Assembly: GCA_905221615.1 (NCBI GenBank) | Contig: CAJNDT010006025.1 | Location: 418,578-482,577 of the forward strand | DNA from: Symbiodinium sp. CCMP2592 | Taxonomy: Eukaryota; Sar; Dinophyceae; Suessiales; Symbiodiniaceae | DNA length: 64,000 bases | Direction of reading: 5' to 3' | In this document: positions 11,549 to 23,670 of the stretch, piece after piece | Layout: every line of letters starts with the position of its first letter | How positions within the stretch are numbered: the first letter of the stretch is position 1 | Notes under the pieces: generated by a model | What the model saw: only the letters and a program-made list of their open reading frames with translations | Told to the model about the DNA's origin: nothing | The model's database searches: none | Position numbers and translations under genes: made by a program

Positions 11549-12338
11549 GGGGAGTTTGGGAATCAAGGGATTCCGCTGCCTTTTGTGCCAAGGTCATGTC
11601 ATGTGACAAGCTCGAAACCAATGAATCACTCGATACCGCAATTTCAAGTCAGATTTTGGGAAAGCATGCGCCTGCATCTTGTAGTTTTCCAACACTTCAA
11701 CTTGTAATTCGCCAACAATAGCTTGCACCTCAACCCGGCAAGCGAAACCAAATCCTGCAGGGCAGCACACCGAGGCAGAACCGCCCCGCCACGGTGAGGA
11801 TGCAAAAGCATGTGATCGGATGACCAAGTGACAAGGAAGATGTATCATGCAGAAGACCGAAACCCAGCAGCAAATAGACTGAAGGGCCAATGTCCAAGTA
11901 GACCTAGCAAACAATGGCATGCCACACCTACTAACAAGGAACACAAAAAGGGCCCATAAGCACTCCGAACCCTCAGAAAGCCAATGCGGCCTGGCGCGAT
12001 GTCGCCATTCTGGGCTTTGGCCTTACCAGCTTTGCCTTTGCCTTTGCCTTTTGCCATGTTGCCTGAGCACACATCTGAGTTTGCGTCAGGCTTCAGGAAA
12101 TCTGCTGCGGGAGAATCCAAGCAATCTTCATGTTCATGATTTTATGTTTACCTTTTCTATGTTTCTCGTGCACCTAAAACCCGGCAGTTCGTGAAGCAGT
12201 TGGACATTGAGTCGTTCTTGTCTCGCCAGGTTTGCGCATGCAGCGATCGGGTGTAAGTACAGAAACTGCATCGCCACCCAAAAGGGCCGCATGATTGGGG
12301 AGTTTGAGAATTCAGGGACCCACAATATCGCAACCTAG
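11549..12338 (+). CDS. Candidate multi-exon gene with hydrophobic segments, unknown
   Basis: Seven segments chain in phase to a TAG: 11549-11703, 11722-11793, 11836-11897, 11939-12057, 12090-12167, 12188-12229 and 12285-12338. Hydrophobic stretches (DVAILGFGLTSFAFAFAF and DFMFTFSMFL) could be membrane segments. The end reads FVKQLDIESFLSRQ, then MIGEFENSGTHNIAT. Implied introns of 18, 20 and 32 bp are abnormally short, and the minus strand is also open in places. Treat as a lead only. Confidence 0.15.
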
Positions 12339-12649
12339 CCGACGTCATAAGGTATTCACACGCTCCCGGAGATACCCTAAACCCTAAACCCTCCAAATCC
12401 TCCAAGACCCTCCCTGCGCAGCAGAGAAAGCGCTAACCCGGAGATTCTTTAAAACCCGAAAACCTGTCCAAAACCTTCCAACAGCTACTTGTTTTGTCGG
12501 GCTTTTTCCATTCCATATGGGGTTTTATAAGTTTTTATTTATAGCAAGAACTAGAAAAAAGGTAGGCTCTGGTAGTCCAAGGTAACCGTACATTACATAA
12601 AACCACGTCAAGAATAACGGGAGCCCCGGGCGTGGAGGTGACTCCTCAG

Positions 12650-12915
12650 GAGGAGGCTCCTCCTGCATGGATGCGAAAGTGACGTCCCGTCGTGGGAGGT
12701 GCAGCCAGCAAGAACTTTCAGGTTCCAGGGTGTGGGATTTAAGGGAATTTAGAGTTTCTTGGGGTTCGGGGGTTAAGGGTTTCAGGTTTGGGAATTTGGG
12801 AAGCATTTTCAGGGACGCTGCCGTCTTCGCAGAACGGCTACTAGATCTTGAAGATGACAACGACCCGCTCGTCGTGTTAGACGGACTTGGCGGCATATTC
12901 TACGGTTCTACATAG
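12650..12915 (+). CDS. Candidate two terminal exons of an unknown gene
   Basis: Exon 12650-12721 reads GCESDVPSWEVQPARTF, with the donor TTTCAG|GTTCC. Exon 12813-12915 reads DAAVFAERLLDLEDDNDPLV, ending in TAG. The 91-bp intron is filled with telomere-like GGGTTTAGG words and ends TTTTCAG|GG, so the word TTTCAGG is present at both boundaries, as in the FNR intron. Phase is kept. No homology recognised. Confidence 0.25.
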
Positions 12916-13859
12916 AGGGAGCGGCTCTGCCGTGCCATGTCAACGCTGTTCAGGCCCTTCAGCGTTGGGGCTTCTTAGCCTCTTACATTCAGGTTTGGGT
13001 AAGCTCTGGGGACTTTAGAGCTTAATGGCGGGTTGCAGGTTTTACAAGCTTCTTCTTTGACTTTCTGGCTCTTCCGGGTGTAGGGCTCGCCATATTCACA
13101 TTCCCCACCAAAGCTCCGACAAGCAAAGGGACAAAAGGTCAAAGGACCCAGGCCCAGAGTTTCGTGATCTAGATAGAGTTCAGGATTTGTGGTCTTGGTT
13201 CTGGTCCGGCTCTATAGCTGTTAGAGTTTAGGGCTTGCGGCGCAAAACACTAGGCCCTCTAAACTCAAAGATCCTAACAGGGTCCTCCTCAGCAGCATTG
13301 CGGGATCGCACCTGCTCGTCCTCCGTTACCTCAACCTCCGGAGTCTTTAATCAGGATTTCAAGGGTGCTAGAAAGGGTTAATTGAAGGATTCTACACTGG
13401 GTTCTTTAAGTTTTCATTGCTCAGGAAGGACTTTAGGGTTTTTTGGTCGAGGGCTTGTGTAAAGTTTTGGGTTTGGGGTGTCGGGCTTAAGGTTTGGAGC
13501 TTTCGGGTCTTCGGTTTGGGCCTTGGGGTTTAGGGTCTTTTTGGGGGGGGTTTAGGGTCTGGGGTTTGGGGCTGCAGGCAGACTTGTAAGTCCTTCAGGG
13601 CCGGGTGCGCTCCAGCGCACGAGCTTGCAAGAGGCCAAAGCTGCAACACCGAAAACACAACCTTGTTTCAAGATTCGAATCCTAAAGACGTGACACCTGT
13701 ACCCAAGAAGCCTTAAATAAACCCCATCAAAACCATCCCTGAACCTATGAAGGCCCCTGTTGAGGGGATTTTCAAACACCTGGTAGAATCCGGACAAAAA
13801 CCTTTCAGAAACCATGTGGGAACCCTGCTAGAGGCAGTCCTCACCACCGATTCGGCGGT
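12916..13859. other. Non-genic stretch rich in TTTAGGG-like words
   Basis: Plus-strand GGGTTTAGGG, GGGGTTTGGGG and GGGCTT words dominate from about 12960 to 13560. No supportable gene. Confidence 0.5.
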
Positions 13860-14089
13860 CTATCCAATCACGCAGCGGCACCTTTGTCGAGAGCCGGTCG
13901 AGGTTGAATAGGAAATATGGTTGTGCCCCGGCCGCAACCCCCTCATGGTAGCTTTCCCCCGCCCAACTTGTCGAATGCCAACTTGGGAGTTTAGTTCCCC
14001 TCCCCGTGAGGAACGGTTGGCCTTAGGCCTTCCCTCAAGGTTCCGCGTGTGGTCATCCCGCCTCCGCCTGTGCGGAGCTGTTACTACTA

Positions 14090-14312
14090 CCACCATGAGC
14101 ACGACCACTACCACAGCCATTGCGACTACGACTGCTGCTGCTGCTACTTCCTCTACCACTACCACTACCACTACCACTACCACTACCACTACCACTACCG
14201 CTACCGCTACCGCTACCGCTACCGCTACCCGTACCGCTACCGCTACCGCTACCGCTACCGCTACCGCTAGCGCTACCGCTACCGCTACCACTACCACTAC
14301 CACTACCACTAT
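14090..14312. repeat. CACTAC / CGCTAC hexamer array
   Basis: Runs of CACTAC change to CGCTAC and back. On the minus strand this is GTAGTG/GTAGCG. Confidence 0.9.
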
Positions 14313-14864
14313 TTCAACTGAGCGCTGCGCGAGCGTGCTCTGCGCTTTGCGGGCGCCTGTGCTCCCGTGCACTCGTGAGACTCTTGAGACTCAGACTTGC
14401 ATCCATCGCTCTACTATCGTCTCAGAAACGGCTCTACTAGAGTGAAAAGAAAATCTGCGCTTCCTCCGCCACCCCCTTGTAAGCTGACGCGTCCGTCACT
14501 CACCTGCCCACAGCAATTGGGACGTACTCCCGAAGGAGCCGACTCCTCGAGTTCCCGTCTACCGGCGTCCCACACTAGGTAACTCATGCTGCGAGCAAAA
14601 GGGCCGTAAGGGCTCGGTTGTGTCAGAGTACCTGCAGTGCGGGGAGGCTGCTCTTACCTTCTGTCACAGCGTGCTTCGAGTGGAGGCGGCATGCGACGAG
14701 CCGACTGTTTTCATCAAGGCTCACGCGCTGCAGAGGCGCACCTTCTGAAAAGATTGCACTGCAGTCAGAAGAAGCTTTCATTTAGTCCCGGAGGCTGTGC
14801 CATGTGGGAGCATGCGAGGCTGTGCCTGGCTGCTTTTGGAAGAAAAGGCAATTAAAGTGCCGGA

Positions 14865-15881
14865 TCACTGATTGTGGCCGCGTGGCCAGTGCTGGTACGG
14901 GTGGTAGTAACCGCCCCAGTTCCACTGCTGCCACTGCCAGTCCCAGTCATCATCGTGCGAAGGTTGGGCTGGTCTGGTCCATTGGCTTGAAGAGGATGAG
15001 GAGGGGGCGCTGTGTCGTGGACGCTTGCCATCCGAATCGTCGTCCCTCGCTTGAGGTCTCTTGGCTGGAGCCGAGGCAGATTTTGCGACCCTTCTTTCCT
15101 CCTCGATGCCCTTGCTGTGCTCGATCTTCATCTTCATAACAGTCTGAGAGTCTCGAGTGGGCTTGACCCTGAACATGCGCGCTTGCAGTCCAGCAGATTT
15201 AGCCGCCTCATTGTAGACCGTCATGATAGAGGTCGCGATCAGGTTGAACTCGACCTTCGTGGGGAAGTGCCGCTGAAAGTCTTTCTCGTCCCACATCCTA
15301 TTGAAGCAGGCGTGAATGAGGCCATGCACTTTGGTCGGCGCCTCAAGCTCACTGTAGGCCTCTCCCGTGCCAGTTGTTATGGTGACACGGCCGTGCTGAG
15401 CTAGGACACGACGGACAGACATGGCCAGGTCCCAGGTAAGGCCCGTCTGTGTTTTCACCTTCTTAATGGCCGAGAAAAGCGGCGGGACCTTGCTGAGGGC
15501 TTCCATTCTCGAAGTCCACAGCGGTTGCTGTTCCTGATTGGAAAGACCTCCAAGGATGACCGGCGTGACCAAAATGTTGACGGTGGCGAGTGCCCGTATC
15601 CAGTCTTGGTGCGAAGGTGACCCCAGCATCTGGACCAACTCTTGCCTGGAGTAAGAGATCTCCTTCGTGGGCGTGGGCTGCTGCACGTATCCCACCTGTG
15701 GAGCATCTTTGGCAGGAGGTTCACCACTACCACTACCACTACCCGTACTGCTACTGCTAGTGCTAGTGCTAGTGCTAGTGCTAGTGCTAGTGCTAGTGCT
15801 ACTGCTACTGCTACTGCTACTGCTACTGCTACTGCTACTGCTACTGCTGCTACTGCTGCTACTACTACTACTACTACTACG

Positions 15882-15967
<86 letters not shown>

Positions 15968-16001
15968 TACTACTGCTACTTTCCTTATCCCGAACCGTCA
16001 T
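14865..16001 (-). CDS. Unknown protein: poly-Ser tract, ordered core, basic and Trp/Tyr-rich C-terminus
   Basis: A single open frame of about 379 residues runs from ATG at 16001 to TGA at 14865. The frame stays open upstream to about 16040, so the true start could differ. It has three parts. Residues 7 to about 100 are almost pure Ser/Thr, encoded by the AGT/AGC array. Residues about 110-310 have balanced composition, with stretches such as SYSRQELVQMLGSP, HQDWIRALATVNILVTPVI and CFNRMWDEKDFQRHFPTK, and look folded and mostly helical. The tail holds a basic KRPRH region, a serine run and DDDWDWQWQQWNWGGYYH. The basic plus aromatic tail suggests nucleic-acid binding, for example a Gag-like or RNA-binding protein, but no family is recognised. 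The Ser tract might instead be intronic. The core carries the case for coding. Confidence 0.65.
15723..15975 (-). repeat. AGT/AGC triplet array coding poly-Ser in the gene at 14865-16001
   Basis: On the plus strand this reads CACTAC, then CTAGTG and CTACTG, then a long CTA run. On the minus strand it is (AGT/AGC)n, in phase with the downstream coding frame as Ser/Thr. Interruptions are mostly synonymous or give Thr/Arg. Confidence 0.85.
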
Positions 16002-16220
16002 ATGTAAACTTAACCCTCCGGCCGGAACTCGAACTCTCAAGCATAAACCCTAAGGTTGAGTAAGCGCTAAACCCTGAAGCCACCTCATCCGGAAGAAACT
16101 TCCGCTTGACCGCCAGCACCTTCGGGGTGTGACCTCACTGTGCATGGCATGAGTGCCCTGATTTTTAGTTTTGCGGCTTTGACGGAGCTACGTGAAACGA
16201 GAAGGACACAGGAGTGTTAG

Positions 16221-16505
16221 GCGAAGCCTACTGCAGAAGTCCCTATGCTTGTGCGCATTCTTGCGCTACAAGCAGACTTTTCGAGATCATTGCCTCCACC
16301 CTTTCCTTCCCTGCTACGGCGGCTCCCAGTATTGCTGCCAAATGCGACGGAACCTGAAATTTCAACACCCCCCAGCCAAAGACTTCAGCATCTAACAGCC
16401 CGGACTGAGCCGGTGTCCCGACAACCCAAAGGCCTCACTTTAAGCCTGCATGGTTTTGATGCCATGCAAAAAAGCCAGACAACATTTCAGAACCGAATCG
16501 CCTAG
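16221..16505 (+). CDS. Candidate terminal exon, unknown protein
   Basis: The frame opens right after TTAG|G at 16220 and runs 94 codons to TAG. It contains an internal ATG at 16245, LQADFSRSLPPPFPSLLRRL, PEISTPPSQRLQHLTARTEP and SLHGFDAMQKSQTTFQNRIA. It is not a simple repeat. An alternative frame is also open over most of the segment. No upstream exon was found. Confidence 0.2.
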   Translation, partial: AKPTAEVPMLVRILALQADFSRSLPPPFPSLLRRLPVLLPNATEPEISTPPSQRLQHLTARTEPVSRQPKGLTLSLHGFDAMQKSQTTFQNRIA

Positions 16506-17566
16506 CAAAAGCTCTTGATCGTGAAACCCCAAGGCCCTAAACCCCAAACGCCTTAGCCCCAAAAATGAAACCTCACAGTACTCCTTGTGATAGCTCTTAT
16601 AGTAACCTTAAAGCAGCCCGTATAGTTTCCGTATAACCTTAAGGCAGACGCTCACGTGGCGCAGAGGCATTGGACTTGACGACACCAACTCGAGCACCTC
16701 ACGGCTTCCGGGTGGCGATAAGGATTCCTACAGGGGCCTTGTTTATAGTGGTTTTTGGGTCCCGTTTGGGGCACCTTGAAAAGGCTCTAAACGGGTTCCT
16801 GCCATATGGTGTAGGCATACTGGGGTTCACCGGGCCTTCGGGGTCTTCAAAGGGTGCCCCTCAGGCCACAAGGATCTTAGGCACCCCAATCCTAGCCCCC
16901 CAGCATCTGGTGATTAAGGCCTACCTGGACAGCAACAGACCATGGAAAGTGTTGGGCCATTTTTCTACCTACTTTCTGGGGTTCGGGAATGGTATATGCA
17001 ACAGTGCATTTCAGAGTAGTGGCAGTATGAAGTACGGAGCCTTCCATTGGCCCTGTCACAGGCAAAGTCTGCTTTTTGACGATTGCTGTCACAGCATGTT
17101 CATGATATCATCCTAACCCATGCTGCATGGGCCGGCGCGCTCCAAAAGCCCAAACCCTTAAACCCCTGGCCCTAAACCCCGACACCGGGGCTGCGACTTT
17201 CTCCCTGAGCTCGAGCTCCTGATGCTCTCAGGAATGCCAGCTCAAGGTCTGCAGGGCTTTGGGATTCCTTGAAGGGGTTCTAAAAAGGTTCTTTGAACTA
17301 AGGGTTCCTATAGGTCGTGCAGAATGTGTTAACATGTTGGGATTTAAAGCACTTTTTACCTAAAACACACGCTAAAAGTGCAGCTTCAGATACCCCAAGC
17401 CGCCGCCTGCGCCACTAAGGGGTACAAAGATGGGCACCATCTGTGGCGCGGAGATTAGGAATGGCCCGAGTGGGTGTCCTTGTTCCGAGGAAACAAACCA
17501 CTGAAGATCAGGAGGACGCTTGGACTCTTGGTCTCTATGCTTGTTTTTGGGAGGCTTCGGGTAACC

Positions 17567-17791
17567 TCAGGCAGGCTCTTGACCCTCAGGATCTGTGAAG
17601 GTTCGAACTTTGGGGTCTTGGGGTTCCGGACTGAGGACGTCAAGGTGTTCTTCGAAATGCAGACCTTGAACTACAAATCCTTACAATCCGTCCCTAAACT
17701 CAAAACCCTGCATCCCAGGTACGGCCTCATCGGTCAGCGCATCCTGGGGCAGCTCATCCAAGATTGCGCTGGCATCCTGCACCAGCTGCGT
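17567..17791 (-). CDS. Candidate two terminal exons of an unknown gene
   Basis: Exon 17791-17707 reads QLVQDASAILDELPQDALTD. Exon 17679-17567 starts at AG|GA after an in-frame TAA and reads GLHFEEHLDVLSPEPQDPKV, then ends TFTDPEGQEPA and stop. Phase matches (G|GA), but the intron would be only 27 bp. Another possible exon (FEVVWALYPQRPGLPPETKL) lies at about 18000-17930. No family recognised. Confidence 0.2.
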
Positions 17792-18971
17792 CTTTTGTTT
17801 TCAAGGCGTGCGCTTTAATCTGTTCGCCCTTTACCCCAAACCACAAGGGCCCGCCTGAAGGGCCAGATAGAGAATGTGGCTAGGAAGCAGAATTGAAATT
17901 GGAAGCCTGAACCCCAAACCCAAATCCTTGGTGAGTTTTGTTTCAGGAGGTAGCCCTGGCCGTTGAGGATAAAGAGCCCATACCACTTCGAAGGCGCTAT
18001 AAGGGCTAGTATCAGGGTTCTGTCAACGGTCCTATACAGGGTTCTACTACAAGGAGATTTAGGATTTGGAGTTTCACGGCAATCACGATCTGACCTTCCG
18101 GAATAGACTCAAAAACTATGCTGAATATGTGAAAGTATGACCAATCTAATTCTCAAAAAGAATATACGTTTTGTAGGCGCGAAATAGTCAGAATAGGTTT
18201 TGGGGTTCCCTTGAACTTAAACTCGCAACCCTACCAAGCCCGAAACATCCTGAAACTCCACGCTACAGTTTCGGCCGCATGCCTCAAACTCCCGAAACAG
18301 AAACCGTGGTCCTGCGCTGGTTCAGGCTCTGCACCTTCTGCCGGACCTGTCGATGTCTGCAAAAGTCTGTATGTCTGTGCTCATAAGCATGTGTGTCTCC
18401 ACATGTTTCTGTATTTGTATATGTGCATATGTATTGCAGGATGTGTCTGTTTGATTATCTAGCCACTCATCAATCATCTCCTAGCGTCTCTAGAAGGTCT
18501 AGCATCAACCGTCATTTCATTGTAGCAGCTTGTTTCCTCATTGTTGCAGTTTTTGGCATCTCGCAACTGATCTTGAACAATAACGTTATTTCTGGCCGTG
18601 TTCTTCTACGGTCGCTTGGCCCTCAAAGCCCTGAGCGCTAAAGCTGTCCAAGCCAGGGGTCTCAGGATGTAGGGCTTCGGGTGGGTTCTAGGGGTGTGGG
18701 GATTCATGTCGGACGCCGACGCTCCGCGGAGATGTTCGGAGGGCATCCGTGACATCAGCCCATCATGCGGTCTTGATTTAGGAAGCTTCCAAGAAAAGTC
18801 CAGCACAAAATAGCACATACAGCCGCATATGTCGCAGATTCCTATTCGTCGGCAAGCCGTTGCGTCCCAGACCCTCCGCACAATCTCACCAAACCCGCAA
18901 GTCTCCGAATCTACTGGAGGCTCAGGCCCTGAACCCTCAGCCGAAACCGTAAATCCTAAGACTGACAAATG

Positions 18972-19078
18972 CGAGTTTCCGAGAATTAGGGGTACCTTAT
19001 TCTGGGGTCCTTATAATGAGGATCCTACTACTGTATTTAGGCCAATGCATTAGGGCCCCCTATTTTAGGAAACTCCCT
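18972..19078. mobile_element. Short inverted-repeat element, family 1, copy b
   Basis: Same architecture as the 6755 copy: GAGTTTCCGAGAATTAGGGG at the left, GGATCCTACTA inside, TTTTAGGAAACTCCC at the right. It is followed at once by a TTATAG array. Confidence 0.75.
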
Positions 19079-19240
19079 TATACAACCCTTACAGATTCCC
19101 TTATAGCACCCTTATAGATCCCTTATAGCACCTTATAGATCCCTTATAGCACCTTATAGTTCCCTTATTGTAACCCTTATAGATCCCTTATAGCACCCGT
19201 ATAGTTTCCTCACTGTAACCCTCATAGGTCCCCTAGTTTC
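19076..19240. repeat. CCCTTATAG tandem array
   Basis: CCCTTATAG followed alternately by CACC or ATC is repeated about eight times, with decay toward CCTCATAGGT. Similar TTATAG words follow the family 2 copy at 35660. Confidence 0.8.
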
Positions 19241-19370
19241 GGACACTCCCAAATCAAGCCCTGGGCCCCTTAGCCGCCGACTCCGCAGCAAGATTTCGAG
19301 CTGCCCCTTCCTTGATTTAGGGGCCTCCCTTTAAAGGGGTCTGTAACGGATCTATAGTAGGGTTATATAA

Positions 19371-19470
19371 TATAGGGGCCTTAATGATTCGAACATGGTT
19401 TTGGTGCTCATGATACATTAATAAGAAAAAGCAACCCCAAAATATTGTTGGTAATTATTAAGGCCCCTTT
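19371..19470. mobile_element. Short inverted-repeat element, family 2 (MITE-like)
   Basis: TATAGGGGCCTTAATGATTC at the left is answered by GGTAATTATTAAGGCCCCTT at the right. Between them lie GGTTTTGG and its complement CCCCAAAA around an AT-rich centre. Confidence 0.65.
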
Positions 19471-19664
19471 CTTAGACGACTGGAAGGCGGATGCTCAAAG
19501 CCTTGCAGCTGAAGAGATCTAAGTAGGGTTTGACTATTTTGAGGCTTATGGCCTCAGGGTAAGGGCGGCTGGGGTTCAGCAGCAGATGCGTTTTAGAGTT
19601 TCGGGAAGCTTTGCTTAAAGATGACTATGGTTGGCAGAGGGTAGCCCGCAAGCTTCATGTCATA

Positions 19665-19750
19665 TAGTCTATACATACATACGTACATACATACATACAT
19701 GCATACATCCATGCATGCATGCATGCATGCATACATACATACATACAAGT
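19665..19750. repeat. CATA / CATG tetranucleotide array
   Basis: (CATA)n with an internal run of GCAT units. Confidence 0.85.
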
Positions 19751-19999
19751 TGCATGTGCACTGGTTCTGACTCCGTGTAGTCTTAGACATCATCGCCAGC
19801 GCAATTGGCACCTGCAGCCGTCTAGAAGTCGCGTTTCGTGCCGCCCATCTAAGGGAGGTACGTGCGGCAAAGACTCGCGAATCCGGTTTTAAGAAAACAA
19901 AGCGCCATTCGTCTTAAATCCAGCTCAAAGGCTGCTGATGCCGCTTCAAGATCCTGACAGCTTGGCTTGACAGATACGATTCGCGCCTCCAAGTCTTAG

Positions 20000-22380
20000 G
20001 CCCGCCTAAGTCGAGAGGTTTGAACCATACACACTAAACACCCTAAACCCTGATCCTGCCGCAAATGCCGCAATGTTTTCGATCTGCGGATTACGGCTGT
20101 TCCCTTGGCCTGACAAGCTCCTTTGGCAAGCACTACTTTGATGGCTGTCCGTGTATAATCAGAAAGGCTTTTGCGAATCTATGCACATCCACAGATACCA
20201 GATGAAATCAAGGAACTACGGTAAATAAAGAGTAGAGCACCTGTACAATTCCCGAAGCTCGTGCCATTAGCCCCTGCTGCCGTGCGTCTGATTGCTTCGT
20301 ATCTCGATCTCGCCACCTATCCTGGCTTCCACCCACTCCTGCCAGTCTCGATGCTCTTGTAGGAATCTGAGACGGTGCCCAGAACGGTAACCCCATGTCT
20401 TACGGCTGGCCTTAAACACTAAAACCATCTACAACCTAAAACCCCAGACCCTGATTGTTCGTCTCCGTATGAGACCTTTCGAAAGAGGCACCTAGCTGCC
20501 TGGCAGCACAGTGGCACACACGGGAAACAGCACTTAAAGGACCGGGTGGCTTAGTACAGACGCAGCTTTTGTTGGCATGAGTTTAAATTGTTTTGGGGGT
20601 CATGATCCGGTTGTAAGGACTGGATACATGCGGCCCTACCCTAACCCTAAACCGGCCCTATCCGTCCTGAAGAGTGACGGTGGTGGGTAGGAGCTTCTGC
20701 CGCAGCTTGAGGATCTGGGGGTTCAACGCGACCTTGGAAGTCGAAGCTTGCTTTTATGGGGGGGTTTAGGGTTGGGTTTGGGGCCTTTAGGGGTTCAGGG
20801 TGTAGGGTTTAGGGCTTTACTTGTTGGGTTGCTTATAAGTACTATCAAGGCTACCGTGATAGGGGAGGAGTTCAGGGCTTAGTTGTAGCGCGGTTGCTAT
20901 GCAGGGCTTGACTGTGATGGGAGGCCAAAAGGGGGGTTTAAGATTCTTGGGGTGGGGATTCCTTAATATGACCCCTATTATGGGGACCCTAATCCCTTCT
21001 AAACCCCCATAGGCTAAAACCCCTTTTGGCCTTTTATGTAGGACCTCTAGGTATATACCCTTAATATAGCTGTTATATACCCATTATATAGCCCACTATA
21101 GGGTAGGGGTCCCCATTAAGGGTCCCTCATATGAGACTGGTCTCTTGGCTTTTTCTGCTCGGAGCCTCAGGTCGCGGCATCGGTGAGCAAAGGCGTAGCA
21201 CTGCCGCCTTTCCCTTTGCCGCTGCCAGGCCTTGGGAAGTTCAGGGTTTAGGAGTACTGAGTAATTACTGTAAGGTTTCGTGTTGGGGTTGTTTTCCTTG
21301 AGGATTTAGGGTTTAGGGTGGCCTTGGGGAGTACATCACAGAAGGCTCCGCACTGAGATGGGAGTTTCAGATCACAAAGGGGCCCTAGTACAGACCCTGG
21401 CTAGGGATCCTATACTTAAGCATCGCTTACAAAGCAGTCTCATAAAAAGGTATAAAGAACACACAAGACTCTTCAATCTCAACCCTATCAAATCCCTATG
21501 CGAATCGAAAACCCTAGTACAGGAAGGCATAAACCAGTAGACTAGGCTCTTCTGCGGGGCTTTGTACTACGATCAGCCTAAGGTTGAAAAAACATTACTG
21601 GACCTGAGGGTGTGAGCGTGTTGAGGGTTTGTTTTGGTTTTGGTGTTGTCCAGGTGTTCATGTTCATGTCACTATTCGATAAAACCTCAGTAACCATAAT
21701 CGCCCCGGAAGAAACCTTCACAGCTGCCCTACTAGTAGGGGGAACCCTTACAGAATCAGCACCTCAGCCAAAGCACTAGAAGACCACGGCTCCGAACTCT
21801 TCTTCGGGTCAAGCAACGACCAAAGGCTGTTTGTAGGGCTTTCGGTTATTTTAGAGTCTATAGGATTCTTGATCCGGTTTCTTCTCGAGTTGTGAAGGGC
21901 TTTTTGTAGGGCTGTCTGGGACGTTGTAGGAACCTTAACTAGGGTTCTTTACCTTGGCTTCTTGCAGGGTTTTGAGGGGTTTCAAGGCTTGCTTCGGGCG
22001 ACTCTGCAGCGACTGCAGAGTCATCGAGGATGTAGGGTTATCGGGTTTAGGGTTTCACGTTTAGCAAGCCAAAGATAGGAAAACAAACCTAGCACCCCAC
22101 ACACACACATACACAAACACACACATGCACGCACAGAGACAGACAGAGCGCTTCACACAACCTCCACCAGACCATAGACAGATCCAATATCAAGCAAGAG
22201 CCGCCTCCACGACTCAATCCAGAAAAGAAGAGCTTCGCGCAATGCGACCTCGTCGCCTTCGCAGTGAGTCGAGGATATGTCGGAAGGAATCCGCAGGATC
22301 CCTAATCAGGATATCGGTGTCCAGATAACAACCATGATCTCAACTTGCAGCTGAAACAAACCATAACACAACGAGTTGGC
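20000..22380. other. Non-genic stretch with telomere-like words and decayed family 2 fragments
   Basis: TTTAGGG-type words on the plus strand at about 20740-20960 and 21240-21320. About 20940-21130 holds paired GGGGTCCC/TATAATGG fragments resembling decayed short inverted-repeat elements. Nothing coding stands out. Confidence 0.45.
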
Positions 22381-23670
22381 GTGTCTCTTCATTCGGACTC
22401 CACGTCCGCTCCCCTGAAGGCAACACGCGCATGATTGCCTAGTAATAGTAGGATTGTGCGACTGCAAGACTTAGAAGGGATGCAGGTTGTGCACAGCACA
22501 ATGAGTGCGTCTGCCTTTTGTAAGTAGTGCAGTTGTCTATGCACCCCTTCGTTCTTGCAGTGGGAACAGCAGTATGACTTGGTTGTGATCGTCTGACTGC
22601 AGGACTGCAATAGAAGTGGGTCATCCGAACCTTCGGTAGCCCGGAAGCTCTCATAGGAACCCTTGAGGTAACCCTTTTTGAGGAGGGGCTGGAGCGCACA
22701 CGCTCTCTTGCCTTTATGCCCCAAACCCCACAACTACCCCGAAACCCTCGAAACGTTTGATCACCCGCCCTAGGGTATTTGAGAGGCAGCTTCGGAACGT
22801 GCTCCCGCAACTGCAAAGCCGAAATAATACCGGCATCCTAACTAAGTACAACATGGAATTTCAGTCTCGGATACGAAAGCTCTACATACATGAGGGCTAC
22901 ATGGAAATACTGTTGTGCGCTCAACGGAGGTCAGGTACCTTATTCTTGAGAGCTGAACCTTTGGAATAGAGTTTTGTGTACTTTATGTCAGAAAGATACG
23001 GTGAACATAAGGGGATCGTGGGTCTAGGGTTTAGGGTTCATGGCGGTTTCGGGTTTTAGCGTGTAGAGCTTTCAGTCGCCAGTGCTCCGTCTACACTCAC
23101 CGAAACTCGTAGTCACCACCACGGCTTAGGGTTTACGGTTTAGGGCTTAGGGTGTAGGGGTTTAGGGTTTAGAGTTTAGGATTTAGGCATTTAGGGTTCA
23201 AGCTGTCGGAGTAGGAGCCCGAAGCGACCCTAAACCCTCTGTCAGGCCCAGAAACTTGAAAGTGTCCGGCCTGTCAGCTCGTCGCCAGGCAGGCTTTCCA
23301 GAAATGCCTCTTTGCCTTGCAGGCCGGTAGCTCCAATAGTTACTATGCGTTTCCGGATAGTTTGGGGAGCCGAAGTCTGGACTTGGGGTTCATGTTTCAC
23401 CAGACATGCGGATGCTCGGAACCTGCAATGATGTTTGTTCCAGGCAAGGAGGGAGTTTTGCGGGTGAGCTGGGAATCGTGAACATATGTAGTAAAAGCCG
23501 TCACAAGCTCGGACCGCGAAGCAAGACCTCCAATCGCTTACACAATCCATATCGGGCGAGTCTATATAAGACTTGCTGTCAAAAGGCCATATTGAGTCCT
23601 GCCGACGCTGCAATCTTCCATCATACTCAAACAACCTGGGGATGCTTCGATGATCTGCTCTGAAGCTTGC
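22381..23670. other. Unresolved stretch; open frames but no convincing gene
   Basis: Minus-strand frames at 22389-22816 (Cys-rich) and 23242-23679 (containing VTIGATGLQG) are open but overlap other frames and lack recognisable neighbours. Telomere-like words occupy 23025-23210. Confidence 0.35.

Noticed and set aside
11594-12057. Minus-strand two-exon model starting MAKGKGKGKAG
   Set aside because: The phase fits, but the plus strand offers a longer chain over the same bases. The Lys/Gly repeat is antisense to a Phe/Ala stretch.
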